Below, one piece after another: positions 41,994 to 51,158 of a DNA stretch of 64,000 bases. Location of the stretch: the NCBI GenBank assembly GCA_020633075.1, contig JACKEI010000005.1, positions 186,001-250,000 of the forward strand, in the 5' to 3' direction. Under the pieces are notes generated by a model. The model was not told where the DNA came from, did no database searches, and saw nothing but the letters and a program-made list of their open reading frames with translations. A program made the position numbers and the translations under genes. Each line of letters opens with the position of its first letter. Positions within the stretch are counted from its first letter, which is position 1. This stretch comes from Sandaracinaceae bacterium (lineage in GTDB: Bacteria; Myxococcota_A; Polyangia; Polyangiales; Houyiibacteriaceae).

Positions 41994-42560
41994 CATCAGC
42001 CACTCGCGCATGGCGGGGCGCACGCTGGACGCGAAGCGCTTGGAGAGGCGCAGCTCCACGTACTGGTGCAGCAGCGCGTCCAGCATGCCCTCGAGCTCAC
42101 CCATGAGGTAGAGGCGCTCTTCGAGGGCGGCCTCTTCTTCCTTCTTGAGCTCGGCCGGCAGGCGCACCCCGCTCATGGCCAGCGTGTCGCCGTCCAGGGT
42201 GCAGGCCCACTCGCGCTCGCCGCGCACGATCTCCAGCTTCAACTTCGCGGGCAGCTTGCCTTCGCGCAGCGCGGCGCGCGCCTCGTTGCTCTCGCTAGGC
42301 TCCGTGCCCGTGATGCTCACGCGCTCCACCACGTCGAAGCGGCTCTCCAGCACCAGCGGGCTGGTCACGTAGAGGGCAAAGGGGTCCACGCCGGGCGGCG
42401 TGAAGAGCTCCTGCGGCGGACGCACCAGCGTCGCCACGGAGTCCTCACGCAGCGCCTCTACGTCGCTCTGGCCCATGCGCTCGCTCTCGTACCAGAGGTA
42501 CAGGAGCCACTCGCGCCCGAGGAAACGCACGCCTTCGATCTGGTCGAGCAGGTCCGCCAT
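41979..42560 (-). CDS. C-terminal half of a split RdgC-like protein
   Basis: 193 residues beginning MADLLDQIEGVRFLGREWLL, then YLWYESERMG; 'LGxEFLxWLWYxSE' is a segment found inside full-length RdgC-like proteins of Deltaproteobacteria, after the N-terminal RdgC domain. It lies 3 bp after the RdgC N-terminal gene and is evidently cotranslated. A coiled coil (ELKKEEEAALEERLYLMGEL) is near the C-terminus. Together the two ORFs (412 residues) match the length of one RdgC-like protein. Confidence 0.65.
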   Translation of the reverse strand: MADLLDQIEGVRFLGREWLLYLWYESERMGQSDVEALREDSVATLVRPPQELFTPPGVDPFALYVTSPLVLESRFDVVERVSITGTEPSESNEARAALREGKLPAKLKLEIVRGEREWACTLDGDTLAMSGVRLPAELKKEEEAALEERLYLMGELEGMLDALLHQYVELRLSKRFASSVRPAMREWLMSAVD

Positions 42561-42563
42561 GCC

Positions 42564-43223
42564 TCAGCCCTCCGCCTTCTTCGCGCCGCGCGTGGCGGGC
42601 TCGTCTTCCGCGTGCAGGCGCGCCGGGCTCAGCGCCACCAGCTTCCCGAGGCGCGCCTCGTCGAAGCCCATGCGCTCCATGCCCAGCAGCACGCCGTGCT
42701 CCGCCAGCTCAAGCTTGAAGGTCTTCTCGAAGTGCACCAGCGCGTGCGCAAGGACGGGCTTGCTGGTGCTGCCGATGCGCACCAGGCCGCTCTGCAGCTC
42801 CCAGGAGAGCTCTACGTGCCGCATGCTGGGGATGGTCTGCTTGCGCAGCCGACGCATGACGAAGACCTTGAGGTCTTCCTTCTGCGAGCGGCTCAGGCGC
42901 GACGTGCCCTGCTGGTCCATGAACTCGCGCTCGGCAATCGCGTAGTGCGCCTTGAAGAGGTTGCGGGGCACGCGCCAGCGGTCGATGCGCAGCCCCAGGT
43001 GCACGTGGTCGGCGTACAAGAAGTCCTCGCGACCCAGCTCGACGACGAAGGGATCGCGGATGCTGCACCAGCCCACGCGCTCGTCCTCTTCTTCCTCCGG
43101 CGTGAGCGGCCGAAAGGCCTCGTGGGCCACGGCCTTCTCGAAGCGCGACCGAAAGTTGCCGCTGGGCGCGTCGCCGCGCACGTAGAACCGGGTGTAAGAA
43201 ACGCTGCCGCCGAGGAGTCCCAT
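42564..43223 (-). CDS. RdgC-like protein, N-terminal half
   Basis: 219 residues from ATG 43223: MGLLGGSVSYTRFYVRGDAP opens like RdgC homologues ('GxxxxxRYxV'), followed by EKAVAHEAFRPLTPEEEEDE, GWCSIRDPF, FLYADHVHLGLRIDRWRVP and REFMDQQGTSRLSRSQKEDL. RdgC binds double-stranded DNA as a ring and modulates RecA. The protein stops shortly after LLGMERMGFDEARLGK, and the remainder of a usual RdgC-like chain is in the next gene. The upstream gap to the P-type ATPase (43224-43448) shows no other feature. Confidence 0.7.
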   Translation of the reverse strand: MGLLGGSVSYTRFYVRGDAPSGNFRSRFEKAVAHEAFRPLTPEEEEDERVGWCSIRDPFVVELGREDFLYADHVHLGLRIDRWRVPRNLFKAHYAIAEREFMDQQGTSRLSRSQKEDLKVFVMRRLRKQTIPSMRHVELSWELQSGLVRIGSTSKPVLAHALVHFEKTFKLELAEHGVLLGMERMGFDEARLGKLVALSPARLHAEDEPATRGAKKAEG

Positions 43224-43448
43224 GGGGGCCGCAGCTTGAACCACCGCGGGGCGGCGTGCTCATGATTTCTGAGATGTCGCCGCTGGACCGGGCGGCCACG
43301 GAGACGGCGCGCTCGAGGCGGCGCTGGGGGGCACGCTGCTGTTCCGCGGGTTGTCGTTGTGGCTGCCTCTCGCGCCCGGCATGCTCTTGGCGCGGCGCGA
43401 CCTGCGAGCGCCCGGCTCGAATGACCACAAGCGAAAGGGCGTGACACC

Positions 43449-46043
43449 ATGAGGGTTCCGCGCATCGAGCAGTACTGGAGCGTGGCGACGGACAAGCTGC
43501 TGGCCGCGCTGTCTTCGAGCGCTGCGGGGCTGGACCCCACCGAGGCGCAAGCGCGCCTTTCGACGTACGGACCAAATCAGCTCAGCGCCGCCCATCGAGG
43601 TCCGCTCGCGGAGGCCGTGATCTCGCAGCTGCGCAACCCCCTGCTGTGGCTGCTGCTCTTCGCCGCCATCGTCGGCGGGCTGGCGGGTGAGCTGGTCAAC
43701 TCGGGCATCGTCCTGCTCATCTTGCTGCTGGGCTCGCTGATCTCGGTTGTCCAGGAGAGCCGCGCGGGGCACGCCCTCGCGCACCTGCGCGAGCGCGTCG
43801 CGCTGCGCGCGCGCGTGGTGCGGGGAGGCAGCGAGCAGGACGTCCTCGCGACCTCGGTCGTCCCGGGCGACATCCTCGTGCTGGGCGCCGGGACCATGGT
43901 GGCGGCGGACGCCGTGCTCCTGAGCACGCGGGACCTCTACATGGGGGAGGCGGCGCTCACGGGCGAGCCGTTCGCCGTGGAGAAGCGCGCCACCCCGGTG
44001 GACGCCTCAGCCGGCCTCGCCGCGCGCACGAACGTCGTGCACATGGGGACGAGCGTACGCAGCGGCATGGGCCGCGCCGTGGTGGTCCAGACCGGGGCCG
44101 CCACCGCGTTTGGACAGGTCGCCGGCCGGCTGGCGCTCCGGCAACCCGAGACCGACTTTCAGCGCGGTCTGCGGCGCTTCGGCTATCTGCTGATGAGCCT
44201 GATGGTCGTCCTGGTGTTCGTCGTCTTCGCGGCGAGCGCGGTGCGGCATCACCCGCCCGTCGAGGCGCTGCTCTTCGCCGTGGCGCTGGCGGTGGGGCTG
44301 GCGCCCGAGATGCTCCCGGCCGTCCTCGCGACCATGCTGGCGCGCGGGGCCAAGCGCATGGCCGAGCGCGGCGTGCTGGTGCGCCGCCTCGAGGCGACCG
44401 AGAACCTGGGCAACATGGACGTGCTGTGCACGGACAAGACGGGGACGCTGACGGCGGGCGAGGTCGCCCTCGAGAGCGCCACGGACCCGGCCGGGGACGC
44501 GTCGCCGGACGCGCTGCGCCTGGCGTTCTGGAACGCGCGGCTGCAGGGCGGGCTCCCCAATCCACTCGACCGCGCGCTGGTAGACGCCGGCTCGCGTCAC
44601 TCCCTGCCGCTTCCCGAGAAGCTCGACGAGATCCCCTTCGACTTCATGCGCAAGCGTCTCAGCGTGTTGGTGCGGACCGAGGCCGGCGCGCCGCTGCTCG
44701 TCACGAAGGGCGCCGCGGCCGCGGTGTTGGGGGTGTGCGACAGCGTGCGCAGCGCGGCGGGCTCGGTGACGCCGCTGGACGCAGCGCAACGCGTGGCGCT
44801 CGACTCGCGCCTGGCGGCCTGGAGCGAGGAGGGCGTGCGGGTCATCGGCTTGGCGACCCGCGCATGGGTCGCCGGAGAGCCAGTGGATCGCGCTTCGGAG
44901 GCGGGGATGGTCTTCGAAGGGTTCGCGACCTTCCGGGACCCTCCCAAGCCGGGCGTCCAGCAGGCCTTGGCCGACCTCGGCGGACTCGGGGTCCGGGTGA
45001 AGGTCATCAGCGGCGATCATCACGCGGTGGTGGCACACCTCGCCCGGCAGATCGGCATGCGCTTCGACCGCGTGGTCCGCGGCGCCGACATCGCGCAGCT
45101 GCGGGACGACGCGCTCCGGCATGTGGCCGACACCGCGGACATCTTCGCGGAGATCGACCCCACGCAGAAAGAGCGCATCGTCCTCGCGCTGAAGCAGACC
45201 GGCCATGTGGTCGGGTTCATGGGCGACGGCATCAACGACGCGCCGGCGCTGTACGCCGCCGACGTCGGCATTTCGGTCGACGGCGCGACGGACGTGGCGC
45301 GTGAGGCCGCGGACTTCGTCTTGTTGAAGCAGGACCTCGGCACCGTGTGCGCCGGCGTCCGAGAGGGCCGCGCCACCTTCGCCAACACGCTCAAGTACGT
45401 CCTCACCACCGAGAGCGCGAACCTCGGAAACATGGTGAGCATGGCCTTCGCGTCTCTGTTCCTGCCGTTCCTCCCGCTGCTCGCTCATCAGGTTCTGCTG
45501 AACAACCTGCTCTCGGACGTACCCTCGACGGCCCTCGCGGGCGACCGGGTGGACCCCGAGGTCATGGAGCAACCGCAGCGCTGGGACGTGACGTTCATTC
45601 GCCGCTACATGATCGCGTTCGGGCTCATCAGCGCCTTGTTCGACGGCCTCACGTTCATCGCGCTGACGCGGGGGTTCGGCGTGAACCCGGAAGAGTTCCG
45701 CACGGCTTGGTTCGTGGAGTCCCTGCTGACCGAGCTCTTCGTCCTGCTCGTGCTGCGGACGCGGCGACGCTTCTGGAAGAGTCGTCCGCACGCGGCGCTG
45801 CTAGCGTCCACGCTGGTGGTGGCGTGCGTGACGTTCGTCCTGCCCTGGTCCCCGCTACGCACGGAGCTCGGCTTCGTGACCTTGCCAGGGTCGGTCTGGC
45901 TCTTCGTCGTGGGGGTGACCGTCCTCTACGTCGGAACGGTAGAGGCCGTGAAGGGCCCCCTGGTCACCCGCCTGATGCGGGGGCGGGCGCCGAAGGCCAC
46001 GAGTCCGCTCGGGAAGACCTCTCACCATCTGCTGCCACGATGA
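43449..46043 (+). CDS. MgtA-type (P3B) magnesium-transporting P-type ATPase
   Basis: 864 residues. Cation-ATPase N-domain at the start (GLDPTEAQARLSTYGPNQL), actuator loop (YMGEAALTGEPFAVEK), the P3B signature VGLAPEMLPAVLATMLARGA before the phosphorylation motif CTDKTGTLT (Asp329), FDFMRKRLSVLV, and the hinge GFMGDGINDAPALYAADVGI. About ten transmembrane helices. MgtA-type pumps import Mg2+. The start is ATG 43449 with GAAAGG upstream. Confidence 0.9.
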   Translation: MRVPRIEQYWSVATDKLLAALSSSAAGLDPTEAQARLSTYGPNQLSAAHRGPLAEAVISQLRNPLLWLLLFAAIVGGLAGELVNSGIVLLILLLGSLISVVQESRAGHALAHLRERVALRARVVRGGSEQDVLATSVVPGDILVLGAGTMVAADAVLLSTRDLYMGEAALTGEPFAVEKRATPVDASAGLAARTNVVHMGTSVRSGMGRAVVVQTGAATAFGQVAGRLALRQPETDFQRGLRRFGYLLMSLMVVLVFVVFAASAVRHHPPVEALLFAVALAVGLAPEMLPAVLATMLARGAKRMAERGVLVRRLEATENLGNMDVLCTDKTGTLTAGEVALESATDPAGDASPDALRLAFWNARLQGGLPNPLDRALVDAGSRHSLPLPEKLDEIPFDFMRKRLSVLVRTEAGAPLLVTKGAAAAVLGVCDSVRSAAGSVTPLDAAQRVALDSRLAAWSEEGVRVIGLATRAWVAGEPVDRASEAGMVFEGFATFRDPPKPGVQQALADLGGLGVRVKVISGDHHAVVAHLARQIGMRFDRVVRGADIAQLRDDALRHVADTADIFAEIDPTQKERIVLALKQTGHVVGFMGDGINDAPALYAADVGISVDGATDVAREAADFVLLKQDLGTVCAGVREGRATFANTLKYVLTTESANLGNMVSMAFASLFLPFLPLLAHQVLLNNLLSDVPSTALAGDRVDPEVMEQPQRWDVTFIRRYMIAFGLISALFDGLTFIALTRGFGVNPEEFRTAWFVESLLTELFVLLVLRTRRRFWKSRPHAALLASTLVVACVTFVLPWSPLRTELGFVTLPGSVWLFVVGVTVLYVGTVEAVKGPLVTRLMRGRAPKATSPLGKTSHHLLPR

Positions 46044-46112
46044 GCGAGCGGGTCGTCTCGCTGCTCCGCTCGCAGCTCCGCACCAGCGCCCCGGCGGGAT
46101 CTCCGCCCGTGG

Positions 46113-46118
46113 TAGCCT
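46113..46118 (+). promoter_or_regulatory. Leaderless-type -10 box for the PLP enzyme gene
   Basis: TAGCCT, 7 bases before ATG 46126; no Shine-Dalgarno. Confidence 0.45.
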
Positions 46119-46125
46119 GCGGCCG

Positions 46126-47283
46126 ATGAGCGAGCGCGCCCTTCACGTTCACTTTCCGTCGCTGGTGCGCGCCGTGCCCATGGCCACGCTGGGCGCCTTC
46201 CCCACACCCGTGATGCCGCTGCCCGGGCTGCGTGAGCGCCTTGGCGCGGGCACGCCGGAGCTGTGGGTGAAGCGGGACGACCAGAGCGCTGTGGCGTACG
46301 GCGGCAACAAGGTGCGCACGCTCGAGGTGCTGTTCGCCGAAGCGCTGGCGCAAGGGGCTACGCGCATCGTCTCCACGGGCGCGTTCGGCAGCAACCACGC
46401 GGCGGCCACGGTGCTGCACGCGCGGCGGGTCGGGCTCGAGCCGGGGGCGCTGCTGTTCCCGCAGCCGCAGTCGGCCGCGGCGCGCGAGAACCTCGCGGTG
46501 ACCGTCACGCACGGAGCGCGCGTGGAAGAGCTGCCGCACTGGTCGTTCCTGCCGTACGGGCTGGCGCGGGCGCACCTGCTCGACAAGCAGCGCCGCGAGC
46601 GCAGCTACGTGATGGTGCCGGGCGGGGCCACGCCGCTCGGCGCGCTGGGCTACGTCTCCGCCGCGTTCGAGCTCGCCGGGCAAGTGGCGCGCGGTGAGCT
46701 GCCCGCCCCGCGCGCCGTGGTCTTGGCCGTGGGCAGCACGTGCACCACGGCGGGCTTGCTGCTGGGCTTCACGCTCGCCGCGCGCCTCGGCCTGGGCTTT
46801 CGCGTGCCGCCGCGCGTCGTGGCGGTGCGCGTCACGCCGTGGCCCGTGACCAGCCACGCGCGCATCGTGCAGCTGGCCTTGCGCGCGGCCGAGCTGATGG
46901 AGCGGTACGGAGCGCTCGGCAGCGCACAGGGCTCCACGGGCTCGCTCTCTGCCCCCGGCCGCGCCGAGCTCGAGGCCGGCCTCCACGTGGACGGGCGCTA
47001 CCTGGGCCTGGGCTACGGGCGGGTCACGCCGGGGGGCCTGGACGCCATCGCGCGCTTCACGCTGGACGGCGGTCCGCCCCTGGACACGGGCTACAGCGGC
47101 AAGAGCGGGGCGGCGTTCCTGGACCTGGCACGCGACGCGGCGGAAGGCCCTCTGCTCTTCTGGGCCACCAAGTCGAGCGCAGCGCTGCCGCCCGCGTTCG
47201 AGGCTGGGCCGAGCGGACTCGGACGCGACCGGAGCGTGCTGCGCGACCTACCGCGTATGCGCGCCTTCTTGGAAGCCGGCTGA
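46126..47283 (+). CDS. PLP-dependent D-cysteine desulfhydrase/ACC-deaminase-family protein
   Basis: 385 residues, type II PLP fold. TPVMPLPGLRERLGAGTPEL then WVKRDDQSAVAYGGNKVRTL, where the Lys in GGNK is the Schiff-base lysine; STGAFGSNHAAATVLHARR is the Ser/Asn/His cofactor and substrate loop, and VPGGATPLGALGYVSAAFEL the phosphate-binding region. The family degrades D-cysteine or ACC; this member's substrate is unassigned. Confidence 0.82.
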   Translation: MSERALHVHFPSLVRAVPMATLGAFPTPVMPLPGLRERLGAGTPELWVKRDDQSAVAYGGNKVRTLEVLFAEALAQGATRIVSTGAFGSNHAAATVLHARRVGLEPGALLFPQPQSAAARENLAVTVTHGARVEELPHWSFLPYGLARAHLLDKQRRERSYVMVPGGATPLGALGYVSAAFELAGQVARGELPAPRAVVLAVGSTCTTAGLLLGFTLAARLGLGFRVPPRVVAVRVTPWPVTSHARIVQLALRAAELMERYGALGSAQGSTGSLSAPGRAELEAGLHVDGRYLGLGYGRVTPGGLDAIARFTLDGGPPLDTGYSGKSGAAFLDLARDAAEGPLLFWATKSSAALPPAFEAGPSGLGRDRSVLRDLPRMRAFLEAG

Positions 47284-47345
47284 GCGCCGGCTGGCGCGGC
47301 CCGCGAGCCGCAGGTCCGCACCGCGAGGCGGGCGCTCGCCCACGG

Positions 47346-50000
47346 TCAGCCGAACTCGATGGTGCAGGTCGGGCTGCAGCCGTCGCCCGGCGCGGTGCCC
47401 CCGTCGTCGCACTGCTCGCCCGGGTCGACCTTGCCGTTGCCGCAGCGGGGCTCGAGGCGGCACGTCGACGTGCAGCCGCTGCCGGGCAGGTTGGTGCCGT
47501 TGTCGCACTCCTCGTTGGCCTGCTGGATTCCGTCACCGCACACGCACGCGACGAGCACGCGGACGGTCGCCGTGTCGGACTCGCCGCCGAGATCGGCGGT
47601 GTAGTCGAAGGTCTCCACCTGGCCACAGGCACCGGCGAGCGGCGTGTAGATCACCGACCCGCTGCCCGGCGCGATGAGCACGCTGCCGCCTAGGCTGGGC
47701 GTGGTCACGCTGGTGATGGACACGGGCGAACCGGTGCAGACCGAGGCGCTGCGCGTGTCGTTGCGCAGCACGTCCAGGTCGTGGTCGGCGCTGTTGATGG
47801 CCACCGAGTACGCATCGTCACGCGCCGCGGTGGGCGCGTAGCAGTAGGGCGGCACCCCCTCGGTCTCCATGGCGTCCAGCTTGCACGCCGTCCCGGGAAC
47901 GCGCGCGGAGCACTCGGCGTGACCGCTGCAGGCGCGTGAGAAGAGCTGGCAGATGCCGTTGTTCATGCCGCCGTTGGTGCGGTACTCGCTGCACACTAGG
48001 AAGAACCCGCCGTCGGGTGCGGCCTCGCCGCCGTCCGAGTTGGCGGGGAACTGGCGACCGTTCAAGAAGAGCACGCCCGGGATGCTGGAGCGCCCCACCA
48101 GCGCCCCGTCGTAGCGGTGGAACGAGAACTGCTGCTGGTTGGCGGCGGCGCCGGGCGGACGGTTGTAGTAGCCAATCAGCCCTTCGCCCGGGAGGGTGTA
48201 GAGGTTGTCGAGGTACGGGCCGTCGGTAGGAGCGGGGATGGTCTGCACCACCGTGGTGCCGAAGCGCTCGAAGACCTTGATGGACTCCTCGAAGTGGTTG
48301 CACACGTACAGGCGGCCGTCGTCGCCCACCGCGATACCGCCCGCCACACCCACGCCCGGCAGGGTGCGCTGCGCCTCGACGATGCAGAAGGGCCCGGTGG
48401 GTGGCTGCGTGATGCAGTCCGGGTTCTCGCCGCCGACCACGCGCTCGATCTCCGTCAGCTGACCGTTCTGCCGGATGAAGAGCCAGCGGTCGTTGAAGGG
48501 GTCGTAGGTGGAGCCGTCCAGCGAGTCGCCCACCAGGTTGCGCGGCCGGGCGCGCGTCATGTTGGGCACCAGCGTTCCGTCGAGACAGACCTCCTGGTAG
48601 CCCTGGCTTGCGTTGTAGCCGTAGGCCACGAACGAGCGCGTCAGCGGGTCGTAGTGCACCGCTTGGGGCTGGGCCAGAGGCGCTGGGAACTCGGCGATAC
48701 GCACGTAGCGGGTGATGGGGGCACAGACCCCCGACATGGAGCAGCTGCTCTGCACGTCGGCGCACTCGTAGAACGGATCGAGGACGCAGTTGGTGCAGCC
48801 GTCGCCCGCCACGTCGTTGCAGTCGTCGCAAGCCTCCGTGCCCTCGCGCACCCCGTCGCCGCAGTCGGTCGCCACGCAGGGCGCGTTGGCCGTCGGGCAC
48901 ACGAAGCCGGGCTCCAGCTGGCAGGTCGCGCTACAGCCTGGCGCCGCGTTGCCGCCGTCGTCGCACACCTCGATGCCCTCGATGACCCCATTTCCGCAGA
49001 CCGCCGCGACGCAGTCCGAGCCTGGGGTCGGGCACTGGAAGTTGGGCTCGATCTGGCAGCTGGCGTCGCAGCCGTCGCCCGGATCGGTGTCGCCGTCGTC
49101 GCACTGCTCCTGCGCCTCCACGGCGGAGTCGCCGCACACCGCCGCGCGGCAGGGGATGCCCGCGGTGATGCACACGTAGCCCGGCTCCGTGCGGCACAGG
49201 AAGCTGCAGCCATCGCCCGAGATGCGGCCTCCGTCGTCGCAGGTCTCCGCCCCGGCGCGGATGCCGTCACCACACTCCGCGGCCGCGCACACACCAAAGG
49301 CACAGTCCCAGCCGGCCTCCACCTGGCACGTGTTCGAACACCCGTCCCCGGGGGCTCGGTTGCCGTCGTCGCAGGTCTCGAAGGCATCCACCACGCCGTC
49401 GCCGCACTCTTCGCACGGTTGGTTGACCACGGGGCACGAGAAGCCGGGCTCCACCTGGCAGTCGAGACCGCAGCCGTCGCTGGCCTCGTAGTTTCCGTCG
49501 TCGCAGCCCTCGAACTGCTCACGCTGACCATTGCCACACAGCTCGCAGGGCTCGCCCGCGACCGGGCAGTTGTACTCGGCGGTGATGCTACGGCAGTCGG
49601 CTGCGCAGCCGGGGCCGCCCGAGGGACCCTCGTCGCACACCTCGCCGGCCCCCAGCTCGCCGTCGCCGCAGAGCGCGCAGCGCATGCCGACGACGCACGT
49701 GTAGCCCTCGCTCACGGTGCGGCAGTCCGACGAGCAACCATCCCCGCCCACGCTGTTGAAGTCGTCGCACACCTCGCCCGGGTCCAGCACCCCGTTGCCG
49801 CAGGGATCGTCCCCCATGTCCGGGGAGCGCGAGCCGTCCATGGGCACCGTCGCGTCTTCTTCACCCGGGCCAGCGTCGCGCATGGGACCCGGGTCACTAC
49901 CACAGCCCGCGAAGGCAACGGCGATGGCGATCAGGAAGGCCGGCGAGAGCGCGCGAAGGTTGCGACGAGTGGTCACGGAATACTCCATCAAATAAGGCAT
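47346..50000 (-). CDS. Large surface lipoprotein with ten Cys-rich (DUF4215-type) repeats
   Basis: 884 residues. Lipoprotein signal (FLIAIAVAFAGC). Eight consecutive repeats of CGxGxxxxxExCDDGN...GDGCSxxCxxExGxxC follow (~45-410), then a beta-propeller-like region (~430-680) with strand repeats such as VGDDGRLYVCNHFEES, an Ig-like domain (RNDTRSASVCTGSPVSITSV... LVACV), and two more Cys repeats at the C-terminus. These repeats are characteristic of myxobacterial secreted proteins. Start options are ATG 50000, ATG 49988 and GTG 49979. Probably a surface adhesion or sensing protein; no enzymatic motif. Confidence 0.85.
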   Translation of the reverse strand: MPYLMEYSVTTRRNLRALSPAFLIAIAVAFAGCGSDPGPMRDAGPGEEDATVPMDGSRSPDMGDDPCGNGVLDPGEVCDDFNSVGGDGCSSDCRTVSEGYTCVVGMRCALCGDGELGAGEVCDEGPSGGPGCAADCRSITAEYNCPVAGEPCELCGNGQREQFEGCDDGNYEASDGCGLDCQVEPGFSCPVVNQPCEECGDGVVDAFETCDDGNRAPGDGCSNTCQVEAGWDCAFGVCAAAECGDGIRAGAETCDDGGRISGDGCSFLCRTEPGYVCITAGIPCRAAVCGDSAVEAQEQCDDGDTDPGDGCDASCQIEPNFQCPTPGSDCVAAVCGNGVIEGIEVCDDGGNAAPGCSATCQLEPGFVCPTANAPCVATDCGDGVREGTEACDDCNDVAGDGCTNCVLDPFYECADVQSSCSMSGVCAPITRYVRIAEFPAPLAQPQAVHYDPLTRSFVAYGYNASQGYQEVCLDGTLVPNMTRARPRNLVGDSLDGSTYDPFNDRWLFIRQNGQLTEIERVVGGENPDCITQPPTGPFCIVEAQRTLPGVGVAGGIAVGDDGRLYVCNHFEESIKVFERFGTTVVQTIPAPTDGPYLDNLYTLPGEGLIGYYNRPPGAAANQQQFSFHRYDGALVGRSSIPGVLFLNGRQFPANSDGGEAAPDGGFFLVCSEYRTNGGMNNGICQLFSRACSGHAECSARVPGTACKLDAMETEGVPPYCYAPTAARDDAYSVAINSADHDLDVLRNDTRSASVCTGSPVSITSVTTPSLGGSVLIAPGSGSVIYTPLAGACGQVETFDYTADLGGESDTATVRVLVACVCGDGIQQANEECDNGTNLPGSGCTSTCRLEPRCGNGKVDPGEQCDDGGTAPGDGCSPTCTIEFG

Positions 50001-50157
50001 GCCGTCTCGTTGCGAGTGGGCCGCCGAGACTCCGACAGCGTATCAGGCGGGCTCGGTCGCCACCAACTGTGTGGCTGCTGCGCGACGGGGCCAGCGTGTT
50101 CCGCAGTCACTGACGCGCGCGTGCGCGCCCGGCAGTCCGTCGCCTTGCGTGCCCTAC

Positions 50158-50171
50158 TAGAACACGTTCTA
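50158..50171. promoter_or_regulatory. TAGAAC-N2-GTTCTA dyad upstream of the hotdog protein gene
   Basis: A perfect 6-bp inverted repeat with a 2-bp centre, further flanked by CTAC (50154-50157) and GTAG (50176-50179), just before ATG 50180. Probably an operator. The spacing differs from the GAAC-N4-GTTC LexA box. Confidence 0.5.
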
Positions 50172-50179
50172 CTGCGTAG

Positions 50180-51106
50180 ATGAGCACGGCCCGCGCTGCC
50201 TTGGACGATCTGATCGTGGACGTGAGTGAGACTCACGAGGGGCCGACCGCGGCCAGCCTGCGGGGGCGGATGCGCTTCGGCAAGGCGCTCGAGGGTCCTC
50301 CCGGGAGGCTGCACGGCGGCTACCACGCGTACGTGCGCACGCTGCCGATCCTGGAGCGCTGCAGCCTGCACGACGCAGCGCGGACCTTTCCCTGCGCGCT
50401 GGACGTGGAGATCCGTCAGGGGCTCGCGCTGGAGCAAGAGGTCCCCTTCGACGCGCGCTACGAGCTCGGCGACGGTGGCTGGACGCTGCACACGCGCTTC
50501 GACGAGAGCGAGCGGCTGCGCGCCACCTTGCGCTCACTGCCGGACGCCCCGCTGCTCACGCGCGACGAGCTCGAGCGCTACCGCACGCTGTATGACGAGT
50601 CCCTCCCGTCCGAGGGGCAGTTCAAGATGTTCGGGGTCACGGTGCAGCTCGGGAAGAAGCTGGTGTTCGTGGAGGGGCGTGACCCGCTGCGCACCCAACC
50701 CGAGAGCCAGCTGGCGGACCTCTGCGACGCCGAGGGTGCGTTCGGGCCCGCGCTGATCGCCGCGCAGCTGGACGCCACGGGCGCGGTCGCGCAGGGCACG
50801 CGCATGCGCCACCCGCACTTCACCAAGCGCATCGAGCTGTCCTACGCAGCCGGTCGCGTGCCGGCCAGCACAGGCTTCGTCTTCGTCTCCGACCGCACGC
50901 GCATCGAGGACGACACGACGTCCACCACCGCGCCGGTGGAGATCAAGGGGCAGCGCTGGGGCACCGTGCGCGTGCAGGTGGCGCTGCTGGACGCGAGCTT
51001 CGAGCGTGCGCTGGCCGTGGGTACGGTGACGGTGCATCCGGTAGACCCCGAGAAGTTCGCCCCCCTCAAGGAGATGCGCGCGCTCCGGGACGACAGCGGG
51101 AGATAG
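50180..51106 (+). CDS. Hotdog-fold (thioesterase-like) protein
   Basis: 308 residues, no signal peptide. The N-terminal half contains PPGRLHGGYHAYVRTLPIL, the His-Gly-Gly loop and following helix typical of acyl-CoA thioesterase hotdog domains, after two strands (ASLRGRMRFGKAL). The second half (VSDRTRIEDD, WGTVRVQVALLDASFERALA) looks like another beta-rich domain, so it may be a double hotdog. Acyl-CoA thioesterase or dehydratase activity is possible; the substrate is unknown. A palindrome abuts the start. Confidence 0.6.
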   Translation: MSTARAALDDLIVDVSETHEGPTAASLRGRMRFGKALEGPPGRLHGGYHAYVRTLPILERCSLHDAARTFPCALDVEIRQGLALEQEVPFDARYELGDGGWTLHTRFDESERLRATLRSLPDAPLLTRDELERYRTLYDESLPSEGQFKMFGVTVQLGKKLVFVEGRDPLRTQPESQLADLCDAEGAFGPALIAAQLDATGAVAQGTRMRHPHFTKRIELSYAAGRVPASTGFVFVSDRTRIEDDTTSTTAPVEIKGQRWGTVRVQVALLDASFERALAVGTVTVHPVDPEKFAPLKEMRALRDDSGR

Positions 51107-51146
51107 AACGCGAAGCCGGATCCGTGCTCTCGCCCGCAGGCGCTGA

Positions 51147-51152
51147 TAGCCT
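51147..51152 (+). promoter_or_regulatory. Leaderless-type -10 box for the 51159 membrane protein
   Basis: TAGCCT, 6 bases before GTG 51159; the same hexamer as at 46113. Confidence 0.45.
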
Positions 51153-51158
51153 GGGCGC

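Noticed and set aside
50158..50171. LexA (SOS) box
   Set aside because: The half-sites GAAC/GTTC are separated by 2 bases rather than the 4 required, and the gene is not a DNA-repair gene.
48117..50183. 688-codon frame antisense to the Cys-rich-repeat lipoprotein
   Set aside because: Its apparent repeats (ARVA, VAVVA) mirror the codons of the Cys repeats on the real strand.
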